Notes under the pieces: generated by a model
Seen by the model: only the letters and a program-made list of their open reading frames with translations
What the model was told of the DNA's origin: nothing
Databases searched by the model: none
DNA from: Cyclobacteriaceae bacterium
GTDB lineage: Bacteria > Bacteroidota > Bacteroidia > Cytophagales > Cyclobacteriaceae
Length of the DNA: 55,271 nt
Direction of reading: 5' to 3'
Assembly (NCBI GenBank): GCA_024644875.1
Contig: JAHEGY010000016.1
Span: 1 to 55,271, forward strand
Shown here: piece by piece, positions 10,064 through 19,287 of the stretch
Layout of the letters: the number at the start of each line of letters is the position of its first letter
Numbering within the stretch: the first letter of the stretch is position 1
Program-made: the position numbers and the translations under genes

Positions 10064-10705
10064 TTATAAGGTGTAAGATAAAATGAAAAAGAAAATGTAC
10101 TGAATTATAAATAAACCCACAGCAATTCTATTCATTTTTTTTAATCCAAGTTTATGAAAGTAAATAAGTAAAATTAAAGCTACGACAAACCATGCCACAT
10201 AATTCTGTATGGGGATAATTCCGTTTTCCCAGGTCCAGAAATCCAGACTAACTGCTACCGGTTCAAGGGAAAGATCCAGGATAACCATAAGGAATGCACC
10301 AATTATGGATTTCAGGAACACTCCATACCTGAATAGATTGGCAACCATGCCGCATGAATAAACCATCAGAAACCAATTCAATCCCATTATAACTGGAACC
10401 CCATATAATTTGTACCCCAATGTCTCACCATAACTATAGGTCCCAAAAATAATTTTTGATTCCACTCCAATTAGTTCTATGAGGTATCCGGAAATAGATG
10501 AAAAAGCCACAAAAATGACAAAATACCTGTTCCACTCCCTATGGTTAAGAAAAAGTACTAAGACTGAAAGGCTTAAGGTATAGGGTGTTAGCGCAGCGAT
10601 CTCATCCCTCCAGCTGGTATTCAATCCTACAAGTCCTACAATGTAGATGATAACTAGAAATACCAGGGATCCTATGTATAATTTACGGTTATATTCTAAA
10701 ATCAT
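10064..10705 (-). CDS. cruF: Carotenoid biosynthesis protein, CruF-like 1',2'-hydratase
   Basis: 213 aa, about six TM helices, DUF422/CruF family. Recognised from the pattern SGYLIELIGVESKIIFGTYS, YGVPVIMGLNWF, LDLSLEPVA and FWTWENG. CruF hydrates the psi end of carotenoids to give the 1'-hydroxy group. It overlaps the desaturase gene by 17 bp and is followed 8 bp later by the cyclase, so the three are translated from one message. Assignment to the family is firm; which carotenoid it hydrates is inferred from its neighbours. Confidence 0.85.
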   Translation of the reverse strand: MILEYNRKLYIGSLVFLVIIYIVGLVGLNTSWRDEIAALTPYTLSLSVLVLFLNHREWNRYFVIFVAFSSISGYLIELIGVESKIIFGTYSYGETLGYKLYGVPVIMGLNWFLMVYSCGMVANLFRYGVFLKSIIGAFLMVILDLSLEPVAVSLDFWTWENGIIPIQNYVAWFVVALILLIYFHKLGLKKMNRIAVGLFIIQYIFFFILSYTL

Positions 10706-12173
10706 TCTGAACTAATTCTGAGACAATTTTTCCAGATAAAATTGATAATGGAATACCTCCTCCGGGGTGCACACTCCCCCCACAAAAGTAAAGACCCTTT
10801 ATTTTTCTATGGAAATTAGGATGCCTGACAAATGCTGACAACCAGTGATTTGAACTGGCCCCGTATAGAGAACCCCTGAATGAGGATGTATTGGCCTCAA
10901 TAGTCCTTGGGTCCAGAACAGACTCGCTTTCAATATGGCTTTGCAGATCAATGTCTAAAATTTTAGACAACTTCTGAATTATTCTTTCTCGTGACAAATC
11001 AATTAACTTATCCCAGTCCTGCCCAACATTTCCGGGCGCATTGATCATTACAAACCAGTTCTCTTTTCCCGGTGGCGCATCACCTTCACAATATTTGGAA
11101 CTTATATGTACATAAATCGTTGGATCTTCGAATAAGTCGTGTTCTCTAAAGATAAAATTAAATTCCTGCTTATAATCCTGGCTGAAGAAAATATTATGTA
11201 AATCAAGTTCCGGAAACTGACGATCTACCCCCCAGTAAAATATTATTGCTGAGCTTGACCGTTCCTGCTCAAGAACCTGCCTGGGTTGTTTAAGCTCCGG
11301 TAAAAGATGCCTATATGTTGGTACAATATCCATATTACTGACGACTATGTCAGCTTCCACCTGTTCTCCCTTCACCTGTACTCCCTTAACCTTTCGACCA
11401 ATTACATTAATTTTTTCCACTTTTGAATTATAAACAAAATCAACCCCCCGGGATTCAGCCAAATTCACAAGACTGGTAGTGATTGAATGCATACCATCAT
11501 CAGGGAAAAAAGTGCCGAGATTAAATTCAAGGTGCGGGATTAAAGTAAGCACACCCGGAGCCAGATAAGGACTCGATCCGTTATAGGTTGCATATCTGTT
11601 AAATAACTGAACCAGTTTTTCATGACCTATTTTCTTTTCGTTCACCTCGTTCATGGTGGATCTAAGGTTTAAAGTATTCAGTCTGACAAGTGCTTTTAGG
11701 GTATCTTTTGACAGATAACTCCCCAATCTATGCAGACTTTTCTCAAGAAAGATCCCAGATGTAAGGTTATAGGTTTTTGCACAATCAGAAAGATAATTGA
11801 TAACTTCCTCACCATATCCTCCAATTTGTTGATTGACCTCATCCCTGAGCTTCTCCTTATCAGAATATGCCTTTATAACGGTGCCATCATTGTAAAAATA
11901 ATGACAGATTGTGTCCACCTCTTTATACCTGAAAAAGTTTCTGGGATTCAATTCAGATACTTCAAAAAGCTGATCTACAAGTAAGGGCATAGTAAATAAG
12001 GAAGGCCCCGCATCAAACCTGAAACCATTTTCACTAAAGGATGTCAATTTGCCTCCAGGATAGTCATTAGCCTCATAAACTGTTACATTCAATCCCATAA
12101 CAGCCAGCCGGATAGAGGCAGCTATCCCGGCAATACCTGATCCTATTACTATCGCTTTTTCCGGTTTTGCCAA
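10689..12173 (-). CDS. crtD: Carotenoid desaturase of the CrtI family, probably 1-hydroxycarotenoid 3,4-desaturase (CrtD)
   Basis: 494 aa. It has an FAD-binding Rossmann start (VIGSGIAGIAASIRLA, then YEANDYPGGKL) and the CrtI-family C-terminal signature GGSVHPGGGIPLSILSGK. The segment DAGPSLFTMP looks like CrtD; the phytoene desaturases of this phylum that I recall have a GPTWYWMP-like segment there. Position directly upstream of cruF supports 3',4'-desaturation of a 1'-hydroxylated carotenoid rather than phytoene desaturation. No phytoene synthase (crtB) or crtI is in the window, so the early pathway must be elsewhere. crtI remains the alternative. Confidence 0.75.
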   Translation of the reverse strand: MAKPEKAIVIGSGIAGIAASIRLAVMGLNVTVYEANDYPGGKLTSFSENGFRFDAGPSLFTMPLLVDQLFEVSELNPRNFFRYKEVDTICHYFYNDGTVIKAYSDKEKLRDEVNQQIGGYGEEVINYLSDCAKTYNLTSGIFLEKSLHRLGSYLSKDTLKALVRLNTLNLRSTMNEVNEKKIGHEKLVQLFNRYATYNGSSPYLAPGVLTLIPHLEFNLGTFFPDDGMHSITTSLVNLAESRGVDFVYNSKVEKINVIGRKVKGVQVKGEQVEADIVVSNMDIVPTYRHLLPELKQPRQVLEQERSSSAIIFYWGVDRQFPELDLHNIFFSQDYKQEFNFIFREHDLFEDPTIYVHISSKYCEGDAPPGKENWFVMINAPGNVGQDWDKLIDLSRERIIQKLSKILDIDLQSHIESESVLDPRTIEANTSSFRGSLYGASSNHWLSAFVRHPNFHRKIKGLYFCGGSVHPGGGIPLSILSGKIVSELVQNDFRI

Positions 12174-12247
12174 TTTTAATTAATTATATGTTTTGTCAGC
12201 TCTTTTAACAAATATTTATCCAGCAATGTTTTGGAATTCTAAATAGA

Positions 12248-13348
12248 TTAATCGAGTGAATTTATCCATTCTTCAATTAATTCAATCCCCTCGTGATGAA
12301 TAAGACTTCTTCCCAGTTCCGGCATCATTATCCCCGGATTCTCCGACGTCATACGAAACACCAATATTGATTCTTCCGGATTCCCCGGCACTATATCATA
12401 TTGCATCCCCCCAGATCCTGCTCCTGCAGCAACAGGAGCTTTCATTATCCCCAGGCTGTGTTCACTGGAGGCAAAAACTGTCAGATCAAGTCCGGAGTTT
12501 TTACCAGGGCCACCAGGTCTGTGACAATGACCGCAATTAATCTCCAGATATGACCTGGCCCTCTCTTCCAGGCTGAAAGCTTTCTCATTATCCCACACTG
12601 CCGCTAAGGGCCATTTGAACTGGTCTTCGTAATCATCAAGCCAGCCTAGTTCAATCATCCTTTCCAACTGGTTTTGGGGACCTTTTGGATAATTATTATT
12701 CCTATTTAGTTGTCGAACGGTTGGCCCGATAGGAACGATCTTTCCATTTAATTCATGACAACTTTTACACTGCATCATAGTAGGTACACGATATTCAAAG
12801 GGTTGTAACATTCCGGTAAGCTGAACCGGAACTGTCCCCCCAGTAATTTCCAGGAAAGCTTCCGTCTGCTCTTCATTCCAGATATACGGCAAAGCGATCC
12901 ATTTGTCCTTTTCTTTTATCAATAAGCGGGTTTCTATGATCTTTCTGTTTTCCGCTTCAAGCTGCTGATTTGAATAGAAGAAATTTTTCACCAATATGGT
13001 ACTGTCCGGAAATTCAAGAACTGCCTCAGTATTATATCGTGATGAACTACCTTCCGGGATAAATATATACCTTTCCTTTCCTGCATAATCGGTAAATAAG
13101 GGGGTATTTAGATCATACAGCATCATTTTTCGTGCAGGGTTTAGCTCATTTAATGGCTGTTGGAACAACCCATAGTCGGATAGTTTCAATTTTCCAACCT
13201 TACTGTAGGCCACATTCTCGCCAACATCAAGCATAATATTCTCTATGACCGGTGATGGTTGTCTTTTTTCACTATCAGGGGAAATACACGATGTATTACC
13301 ACATGTGAGAAAAATAACAATAACGATAAATGCGAATAATCTAATCAC
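12248..13348 (-). CDS. Diheme c-type cytochrome-like protein, SO2930 family
   Basis: 366 aa with an N-terminal signal or lipid anchor (CGNTSC; the lipobox is not ideal). Two CxxCH heme sites are visible: MQCKSCH near residue 194 and INCGHCH near residue 274, with a Met-rich C-terminus (PGIMMPELG). This matches the SO2930-type family that is always paired with a parallel beta-helix protein. Its start codon lies inside the end of that partner gene (8-bp overlap), so the two are co-translated. A periplasmic electron-transfer role is expected; the substrate is not known. Confidence 0.85.
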   Translation of the reverse strand: MIRLFAFIVIVIFLTCGNTSCISPDSEKRQPSPVIENIMLDVGENVAYSKVGKLKLSDYGLFQQPLNELNPARKMMLYDLNTPLFTDYAGKERYIFIPEGSSSRYNTEAVLEFPDSTILVKNFFYSNQQLEAENRKIIETRLLIKEKDKWIALPYIWNEEQTEAFLEITGGTVPVQLTGMLQPFEYRVPTMMQCKSCHELNGKIVPIGPTVRQLNRNNNYPKGPQNQLERMIELGWLDDYEDQFKWPLAAVWDNEKAFSLEERARSYLEINCGHCHRPGGPGKNSGLDLTVFASSEHSLGIMKAPVAAGAGSGGMQYDIVPGNPEESILVFRMTSENPGIMMPELGRSLIHHEGIELIEEWINSLD

Positions 13349-14603
13349 AGGATAAAGCTTCAGGATCAGCAGTCAGTCCCTTAAAATCATTGGCCGCGTC
13401 AAGAATAACACGTTTCACGTCCTCACTCTCCTCAACACATATCCGATAGGCAGGATTCTCTCGTCCATCTGAAAGCAAATAACCTTCAGGTTTGATCCCA
13501 TCCCAGGCAATCTGTGGTGGTTTAAATCCAAACTTCCAAAGAAAGATCTTTCCGAATGGATTTCTCAAATCAGGAATTAAATACCTGCTTGAAAAGTGGT
13601 TTTCATAAATAAGGATATCTCCAGGATAGGGATCGTATTTCAGGTCCTGTTTATATTTTCTATCGACACCCTGCCCGGATCTGCCTCTATCCCGAGAAGA
13701 AGGATCTTCAGGCCTTTCCGAGATGATATCTACAAGTTCATAGCTAATAATTCCAATCCCAATTGTTCTATTGTCTTTGATCTGATTATCATGGACATCC
13801 ACTTTACGTGTGGCGAGAATCAGCATACCAGTACCGGGGGGTACAATACCTACAATATTCCCCGGGGGAGCGAAATTTCTTAAATTGTTTTTATAAACTT
13901 CGTTTGAGTATACTTCTATATTTTCCCCAGTCATGGTCAATCCCGGAAGGTCAAAAACAAGGATCCCGCCTGTATTCTCAAATGCTCTGTTGCCATATAT
14001 CTTTACATCAACCGAATTTTCACTTTCAATACCTGCTACATTCCAATAGGCTATATTTTTCCTGATTATCACATCATAAGATTGCCCTACATATATCCCC
14101 GCATCACTTGCTCCAAGAACTTCACACTCTTCTATCAGAACATTCCTGCAAAGGACAGGATATAAACCATAGGCCCCGTTTTTCTCATTTACAATACCAG
14201 TCCATGCTGATTTAATCTTACGAAGTGTAATCCCATCCGTATCGGTAACCTTAATATTATCACCTGCCGCATCTTCAATGCTAAAATCTTCCAGAGTAAT
14301 ATTTTTGCAATTTGCGATCCGAATCCCTTCAGCTCCATCTTTCTGGTCTTTAAAGGACAAGATAGTCTTAAATATTCCTTTTCCTCTTATGGTAACATTT
14401 TCCTTACCTTCAAGTATGAGACTTTTACTGAATTTATAATCTCCGGCATCAAGCTGTATGACTGAATTGTTTTCTGCAAGTATGAATTTTGTCTGAAGAT
14501 CTTTTTCAATATTTTGAAAATCCCTAGGTGGATCATAAGTTTTTACCGAATCGCAGGAGATTAAAATAAAAACAAAGAAAAGTAATGCAGGTAGATGTTT
14601 CAT
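13341..14603 (-). CDS. Parallel beta-helix lipoprotein, SO2929 family
   Basis: 420 aa with an N-terminal lipobox (VFILISC, Cys17). Residues 45-280 show the regular ladder of a right-handed parallel beta-helix (ENVTIRGKG, CKNITLEDF, TDGITLRKI, CRNVLIEEC, SYDVIIRKN, SVDVKIYGN), as in pectate-lyase-like folds. It is first in the pair with the diheme cytochrome. The pairing is a conserved feature of this family; I know of no established biochemical activity for it. Beta-helices often bind polysaccharide, and the GH26/epimerase genes lie just upstream on the same strand. Confidence 0.85.
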   Translation of the reverse strand: MKHLPALLFFVFILISCDSVKTYDPPRDFQNIEKDLQTKFILAENNSVIQLDAGDYKFSKSLILEGKENVTIRGKGIFKTILSFKDQKDGAEGIRIANCKNITLEDFSIEDAAGDNIKVTDTDGITLRKIKSAWTGIVNEKNGAYGLYPVLCRNVLIEECEVLGASDAGIYVGQSYDVIIRKNIAYWNVAGIESENSVDVKIYGNRAFENTGGILVFDLPGLTMTGENIEVYSNEVYKNNLRNFAPPGNIVGIVPPGTGMLILATRKVDVHDNQIKDNRTIGIGIISYELVDIISERPEDPSSRDRGRSGQGVDRKYKQDLKYDPYPGDILIYENHFSSRYLIPDLRNPFGKIFLWKFGFKPPQIAWDGIKPEGYLLSDGRENPAYRICVEESEDVKRVILDAANDFKGLTADPEALSCD

Positions 14604-14686
14604 TCTTTATTGTCAAGCAATAGCGAATATATATTATGTAAGATAAAATTAATAATTTGTGTGGCTTAAAGTCAAATAGAATGTAA

Positions 14687-15880
14687 TTATCCCAGTCGAT
14701 TTAATATTTCCAGACAAGCCCTGCCGTTATGATACGGACATTTCCACATCCCGGCCTTATCTTCCTCCTTATAAGGTTTACCTGACTTATCCACCCTGAA
14801 ATACCATTCGCCACCTATTTTATCTAATGCCTTATCCTTTATAAACTGCCATGTATGTATAGCCTGGTCCAGGTATTTGTGATCTTTGCTATCCTGGTAA
14901 GCATTAACAAGACCAACCATTGCTTCAGCCTGAGGCCACCAGTGTTTATCAGTATCTAAAGATCCATCAGGCTTCTGCTCATTAAAAAGGCCTCCATCCT
15001 GATCAAAACCCTGAGTGAAAACAGCATCGACCATTTTGGTAGCGATTGACTTCGATTCGGCTATTATTTTGTCGTCCCCCAGGACTTCTGCTGCTTCCTG
15101 CAACAGCCAGCTTCCTTCGATATCGTGGCCAAAGGAGATCTCATTATCCCGGGGAATCCATTCGTTATTAAAAAACAATTGAAAATGCCAGGTTTCCTGG
15201 TCAATGATCTTATTGATGAATACTTCGATCAGGTTTCTCAATTGTGATCTGAGTTTTTCATCTTTCCAGATCCTGTAGAGATTGGCATAGGCCTCAAGTA
15301 CATGCAAATGAGTATTCATAGTTTTCTTCTCATTGGCATCTTTTTCACTCAACCTGAGATCTTCCAGAATCACCCAGTCCTTATCAAAAGCCTCGAAATA
15401 CCCATTCAGATCAGGATCGAAGCTATATTTCTCAATTGAATAAAATAGCATCTTTGAATACTCAAGTGCCTGTTTATTTTTCGTGGCCATATAATATTCA
15501 CTCAGCCCATAAATCATAAAGGCCAGGGCATAGATCTGGTTTTTGGTTTCAAGAGGACTCCCTTTATGATCCAATAACCAGTAAACCCCCTTGTTTTCAA
15601 GATTGATAAAATATTTAATACAGTATTTATAGGCCCGTTCGGCCATTTCAAAGTATTTCCTTTCCCCGAAGCGATTATACGCTGCAGAAAAAGTCCACAG
15701 AATTCTAGCATTTAACACACTTCCTTTAGGAGCGGATTGACGAAGTTGATCTTTCCCGTCAATCCGACCGTAAAAACCTCCGTGATCCTGATCAACCATC
15801 CGGTTCATCCAATAGGGTAGAATTGCCTTTCTTAGCTCATCATCTAATTCCCTGATGAATATTTCTATCTTTGAATCCAT
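14687..15880 (-). CDS. AGE-family epimerase, cellobiose/mannobiose 2-epimerase-like
   Basis: 397 aa, no signal peptide, so cytosolic; length fits cellobiose 2-epimerases. The (alpha/alpha)6-barrel landmarks are present: DQDHGGFYGRIDG near the N-terminus, FGHDIEGSWLLQEA, KHWWPQAEAMVG and PYHNGRACLE with the conserved histidines. The enzyme converts the reducing-end Glc of cellobiose to Man, or mannobiose to Man-Glc. It lies 8 bp downstream of the GH26 gene, which favours mannobiose from mannan as the substrate, as in Bacteroidota mannan pathways where a GH130 phosphorylase follows. No GH130 is visible here. Confidence 0.85.
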   Translation of the reverse strand: MDSKIEIFIRELDDELRKAILPYWMNRMVDQDHGGFYGRIDGKDQLRQSAPKGSVLNARILWTFSAAYNRFGERKYFEMAERAYKYCIKYFINLENKGVYWLLDHKGSPLETKNQIYALAFMIYGLSEYYMATKNKQALEYSKMLFYSIEKYSFDPDLNGYFEAFDKDWVILEDLRLSEKDANEKKTMNTHLHVLEAYANLYRIWKDEKLRSQLRNLIEVFINKIIDQETWHFQLFFNNEWIPRDNEISFGHDIEGSWLLQEAAEVLGDDKIIAESKSIATKMVDAVFTQGFDQDGGLFNEQKPDGSLDTDKHWWPQAEAMVGLVNAYQDSKDHKYLDQAIHTWQFIKDKALDKIGGEWYFRVDKSGKPYKEEDKAGMWKCPYHNGRACLEILNRLG

Positions 15881-15888
15881 CCTGGATT

Positions 15889-17028
15889 TTATTTATACAT
15901 ATCTATAGGCACCTCATCTAGAAACAGCATGTAGGGGTCTTCCTTAAATTTCCTGAAATCAGCAGCACTGGGATGACCTTCATAAGGTGCATAATGATGG
16001 TCAGGCCAGGCATTTCTCCACATCATACAATAAGATATTTTGCGTGCAGTTGTATCTGATGTAAGGCCTTCCAGAAGCACAGTTGTCCACCAGTCATCCA
16101 CTGGAATGGTTTCAAATCCGGATTCTGACAAAGCTGCAATTTTACCTTTTTCCTCTGCAAGCTTCACAATAGTCGTCAGTTGACGTATCAATTCCGGCTT
16201 ATCATCCAGGGTTTTTATCGAGTGATAGTCATCATAGGCAATAACATCAACAAAATCATCTCCCGGGTAAAATTCCAGGTAGTCTTCTTCTGATTTGAAA
16301 CGGTCGGTGGAATAAGCATATAAAAGATTGTGAATTTTCTTTACATTCTTAAGATAATTTACCGTGAACTGCCACAATGCAGTATACTCTTCAGCCGTGC
16401 AATTGCCCCTGCCCCACCAGAACCAGTTGCCGGTATGTTCATGGAAAGGTCTGAAGATTACTGGAACCTGAATGCCATCGACTTTGAGGTCATTTAAGAA
16501 ATCTGCAAAGAGATCCAGTTTCCCTATATACCATTCATGATTTTCACCGTCAGGCAGAATGGAATAAACAGCTGGTGTATTATCCCAGGAATCACCGCCT
16601 GTGACCGGATTATCAATATGCCAGCTAATAGTGTTGATCCCCCCCATTTGATAAGCCCGTCTGATCCAGTTTTTCATTTTTTCAAAATTAACAGAATCAA
16701 TATTAAAAGGTCTCTGTCCTATTTTACTGATATCCCAGCCAAATACTGCAGGATATGATCCACTGGCGTCTTTTACGTCTGATCTGCCAGGCACATCCTT
16801 CCAATAAACACCATAAACAAGATCATCCTGGTGGCCAAATAAGATCCCCTCATCGCCAATGGTTATAAGATTGCGGAACAAGGCTTTGGTTTGTGAACTT
16901 GCTTCTTTATCAACAGGTTCCGGGCTTGAAGCGATACTTTGCTCTTTTGATGGTGGGCTACATGATATAAGAACAGCGAGAACGAACAACTTGAATCCGG
17001 GGGTATATAAAATAAATCTCATGCGCAT
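15889..17028 (-). CDS. GH26 beta-mannanase lipoprotein
   Basis: 379 aa with a lipobox (VLISC, Cys23). The GH26 clan A barrel is clear. The acid/base is E197 in FRPFHEHTG, with the following WFWWGRG that lines the subsites, and the nucleophile is E302 in ALSESGF. It hydrolyses beta-1,4-mannan or mannooligosaccharides at the cell surface or in the periplasm. It is transcribed with the downstream 2-epimerase gene (8-bp gap). The start could be Met1 or Met3 with no effect on the signal. Confidence 0.9.
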   Translation of the reverse strand: MRMRFILYTPGFKLFVLAVLISCSPPSKEQSIASSPEPVDKEASSQTKALFRNLITIGDEGILFGHQDDLVYGVYWKDVPGRSDVKDASGSYPAVFGWDISKIGQRPFNIDSVNFEKMKNWIRRAYQMGGINTISWHIDNPVTGGDSWDNTPAVYSILPDGENHEWYIGKLDLFADFLNDLKVDGIQVPVIFRPFHEHTGNWFWWGRGNCTAEEYTALWQFTVNYLKNVKKIHNLLYAYSTDRFKSEEDYLEFYPGDDFVDVIAYDDYHSIKTLDDKPELIRQLTTIVKLAEEKGKIAALSESGFETIPVDDWWTTVLLEGLTSDTTARKISYCMMWRNAWPDHHYAPYEGHPSAADFRKFKEDPYMLFLDEVPIDMYK

Positions 17029-17197
17029 AAAAATGTTTTGTTAAAAAAAATTGATCAGGGTATATTAATTGAATCTGAAACAATAACGAAAATATTGATT
17101 TTTAAAGGATTATATTAATAGGTTAAAAGAAATATTAAGGACAAAATTATTTTTTAGATTTAATTTGTGATTTTTTATTTCAAAGTTCTTCAGTGTT

Positions 17198-17230
17198 TTT
17201 TTCAAGGAACCGGGGCTTTGTATATATTTG
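17198..17230 (+). promoter_or_regulatory. Candidate Bacteroidota promoter for the amidohydrolase operon
   Basis: A perfect -7 element TATATTTG lies at 17223-17230, with a T-rich -33 region (TTTTT, 17198-17202) 20 bp upstream. The ATG at 17251 then follows a short leader. This argues against the longer reading frame that begins at 17167 upstream of the promoter. Confidence 0.5.
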
Positions 17231-17250
17231 AAGCTTACCTGAATACAATT

Positions 17251-18342
17251 ATGATAAAAAATACAATTCTCACAGCAATTCTCCTGCTTGCCTCAATATT
17301 TGTATATGCACAGGAAGAGCAAATGGACTTTGAAAAGTACAATCCTGTTTCAACCCTGGTCGTACCGGAACACATATTAAGTGAGTCGCGCTTTCCATTC
17401 ATTGATGTTCACAGCCACCACTGGCGAATGGGCACCATGGATCTTACAGAACTGATCACCGAAATGGATAAGATGAATATGGCTGTTATGGTCAACCTCA
17501 GCGGTGGGAACGGGGACCGCTTAAAGGAAATGATGGATAATGTTAACCAGAATTATCCAAACAGGTTTATCGTTTTTGCGAACATAGATTTTAAGGGTAT
17601 CGGCGGAGCAAACTGGTCAGATAATGCGGTAAAACAGCTTGAAACTGATGTTAAAAACGGTGCCGGAGGATTGAAGATCTACAAAAGCCTGGGATTTAGT
17701 GTGCAGGATAATGAAGGGATAAGGGTGGCCGTGGATGATCCAAGGATAGACCCTATCTGGGCTAAATGTGGTGAACTGGGGATACCCGTTCTTATCCACT
17801 CCGCAGATCCGGAACCGTTCTGGTTTCCGCATGATGAATACAATGAAAGATGGCTGGAGTTAAAACAAAGACCTCGAAGAAAAAGATCGGATACCAATCC
17901 GGCTCCCTGGGAACAGATTATCCAGGAACAACATAATGTATTCAAGAAGCATCCTGAGACCAAATTTATAAACGCACACCTGGGGTGGTATGGAAACGAC
18001 CTGGCCAAACTGGCTGAACTGATGGATGCCATGCCAAATATGTATTCTGAGATTGGTGCAGTATTGGCAGAATTAGGTCGGCAACCCCGGAATGCCAGTG
18101 CTTTTCTCATAAAATATCAGGATAGGATCATGTTCGGCAAAGATTCCTGGGCACCAGATGAATATCCCGTTTATTTCAGGGTATTGGAAACCTCTGATGA
18201 GTATTTTGATTATTATCGAAAGAGACATGCCTTCTGGAAGATGTATGGCCTGGACCTTCCTGATGAAGTGCTTAAAAAAATATATTATAAAAATGCATTA
18301 AATATTATACCGGGTATAGACGAAAGCCTTTTCCCCGATTAA
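17251..18342 (+). CDS. Exported amidohydrolase_2 family metal-dependent hydrolase
   Basis: 363 aa from ATG 17251 (MIKNTILTAILLLASIFVYAQ, a clean signal peptide); an open frame extends upstream but lacks a signal. TIM-barrel metal ligands: FIDVHSHHW near residue 40, IHSADPEPFW around 170-180, INAHLGWYGND and FGKDSW near the C-terminus. The family includes decarboxylases and hydrolases of cyclic and aromatic acids; the substrate is unknown. It is first gene of a plus-strand run with a sugar isomerase and a PhoD-like phosphatase (51-bp and 9-bp gaps). Confidence 0.8.
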   Translation: MIKNTILTAILLLASIFVYAQEEQMDFEKYNPVSTLVVPEHILSESRFPFIDVHSHHWRMGTMDLTELITEMDKMNMAVMVNLSGGNGDRLKEMMDNVNQNYPNRFIVFANIDFKGIGGANWSDNAVKQLETDVKNGAGGLKIYKSLGFSVQDNEGIRVAVDDPRIDPIWAKCGELGIPVLIHSADPEPFWFPHDEYNERWLELKQRPRRKRSDTNPAPWEQIIQEQHNVFKKHPETKFINAHLGWYGNDLAKLAELMDAMPNMYSEIGAVLAELGRQPRNASAFLIKYQDRIMFGKDSWAPDEYPVYFRVLETSDEYFDYYRKRHAFWKMYGLDLPDEVLKKIYYKNALNIIPGIDESLFPD

Positions 18343-18393
18343 GGTCTTATAACATTTTTTTGTAGATTGCAGAGGATAAAAATATTTTCTGAT

Positions 18394-19278
18394 ATGAATG
18401 CTTCCAGAAGAAAGTTTATTAAAAGATCCGGACTTATTTCCTCAGCTGTAGCTTTAAGTCCATTTGGTTTACCCAATCCGCTATTGGCTGCACCAGGTAA
18501 CAAAATGAAATTAGGACTGGTAACTTATTTATGGGGCAAAGACTGGGACCTCCCTACACTTATTGCCAATTGTGAAAGATCAAACTTACAGGGTGTGGAA
18601 CTCCGGACTGAACACGCTCATGGTGTGGAGATCAGTTTGAGTAAAAGCGAAAGATCTGAGGTAAAGAAAAGGTTTGACGACAGCCCTGTTGAGGTGGTCG
18701 GTTATGGTTCGAATTACCAATATGATAATCCGGATCCAGATGTTCTCAGAAAGTCCATCGAGGATACTAAAAAATATATCATTTTATGTAATGATATCGG
18801 CGCTACCGGCATCAAGGTAAAACCCAACCAGTTTCACGAAGGGGTACCCAAGGATAAAACCCTGGAACAGATTGGAAAATCGCTTAATGAAATTGGGGAA
18901 TTCGGTGAGGACTATGGACAGGAGATCCGTCTTGAGGTTCATGGCCCAGGGACTTCAGAGTTGCCGAATATCAAAAAGATCATGGATGTTGCTGATCATC
19001 CCAACGTAGGCGTTTGCTGGAACTGTAATGATGTGGATCTTTTTGGAGAAGGTATGGAGCACAATTTTAATCTTGTAAAAGACCGGCTTGGTTCTACGGT
19101 GCACGTAAGAGAATTAAATATTGGGGATTATCCATACCAGGAACTGATAAAGCTTCTGGTTAGTATGGATTATGAAGGATGGATTCTGCTGGAATGCAGG
19201 ACTGATCCGGATGACAAAGTAGCTGCAATGATTAAACAGGAGAAAGTTTTTAAAGAAATGATCAAGAATGCCCAATAA
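18394..19278 (+). CDS. Tat-exported sugar phosphate isomerase/epimerase-like TIM barrel protein
   Basis: 294 aa from ATG 18394; the N-terminus has the Tat motif SRRKFIKRSGL followed by a hydrophobic stretch and AAPG. The rest is an AP-endonuclease-2/xylose-isomerase-like barrel: LQGVELRTEHAHG, GATGIKVKPNQF, IRLEVHGPG, VGVCWNCNDVD, VHVRELNIG, GWILLECRTD, with the usual Glu/His/Asp metal ligands. Such enzymes isomerise or epimerise sugars or keto-sugars. Export suggests periplasmic sugar modification. The gene sits between the amidohydrolase and PhoD-like genes. Confidence 0.8.
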   Translation: MNASRRKFIKRSGLISSAVALSPFGLPNPLLAAPGNKMKLGLVTYLWGKDWDLPTLIANCERSNLQGVELRTEHAHGVEISLSKSERSEVKKRFDDSPVEVVGYGSNYQYDNPDPDVLRKSIEDTKKYIILCNDIGATGIKVKPNQFHEGVPKDKTLEQIGKSLNEIGEFGEDYGQEIRLEVHGPGTSELPNIKKIMDVADHPNVGVCWNCNDVDLFGEGMEHNFNLVKDRLGSTVHVRELNIGDYPYQELIKLLVSMDYEGWILLECRTDPDDKVAAMIKQEKVFKEMIKNAQ

Positions 19279-19287
19279 CTATCTTCT

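Noticed and set aside
10689-12173. Phytoene desaturase crtI
   Set aside because: The FAD-domain segment DAGPSLFTMP and the overlap with cruF fit CrtD better; I kept CrtI as the alternative in the entry.
17167-17250. Longer N-terminus for the amidohydrolase
   Set aside because: The added 28 residues precede a normal signal peptide and overlap the likely promoter at 17198-17230.
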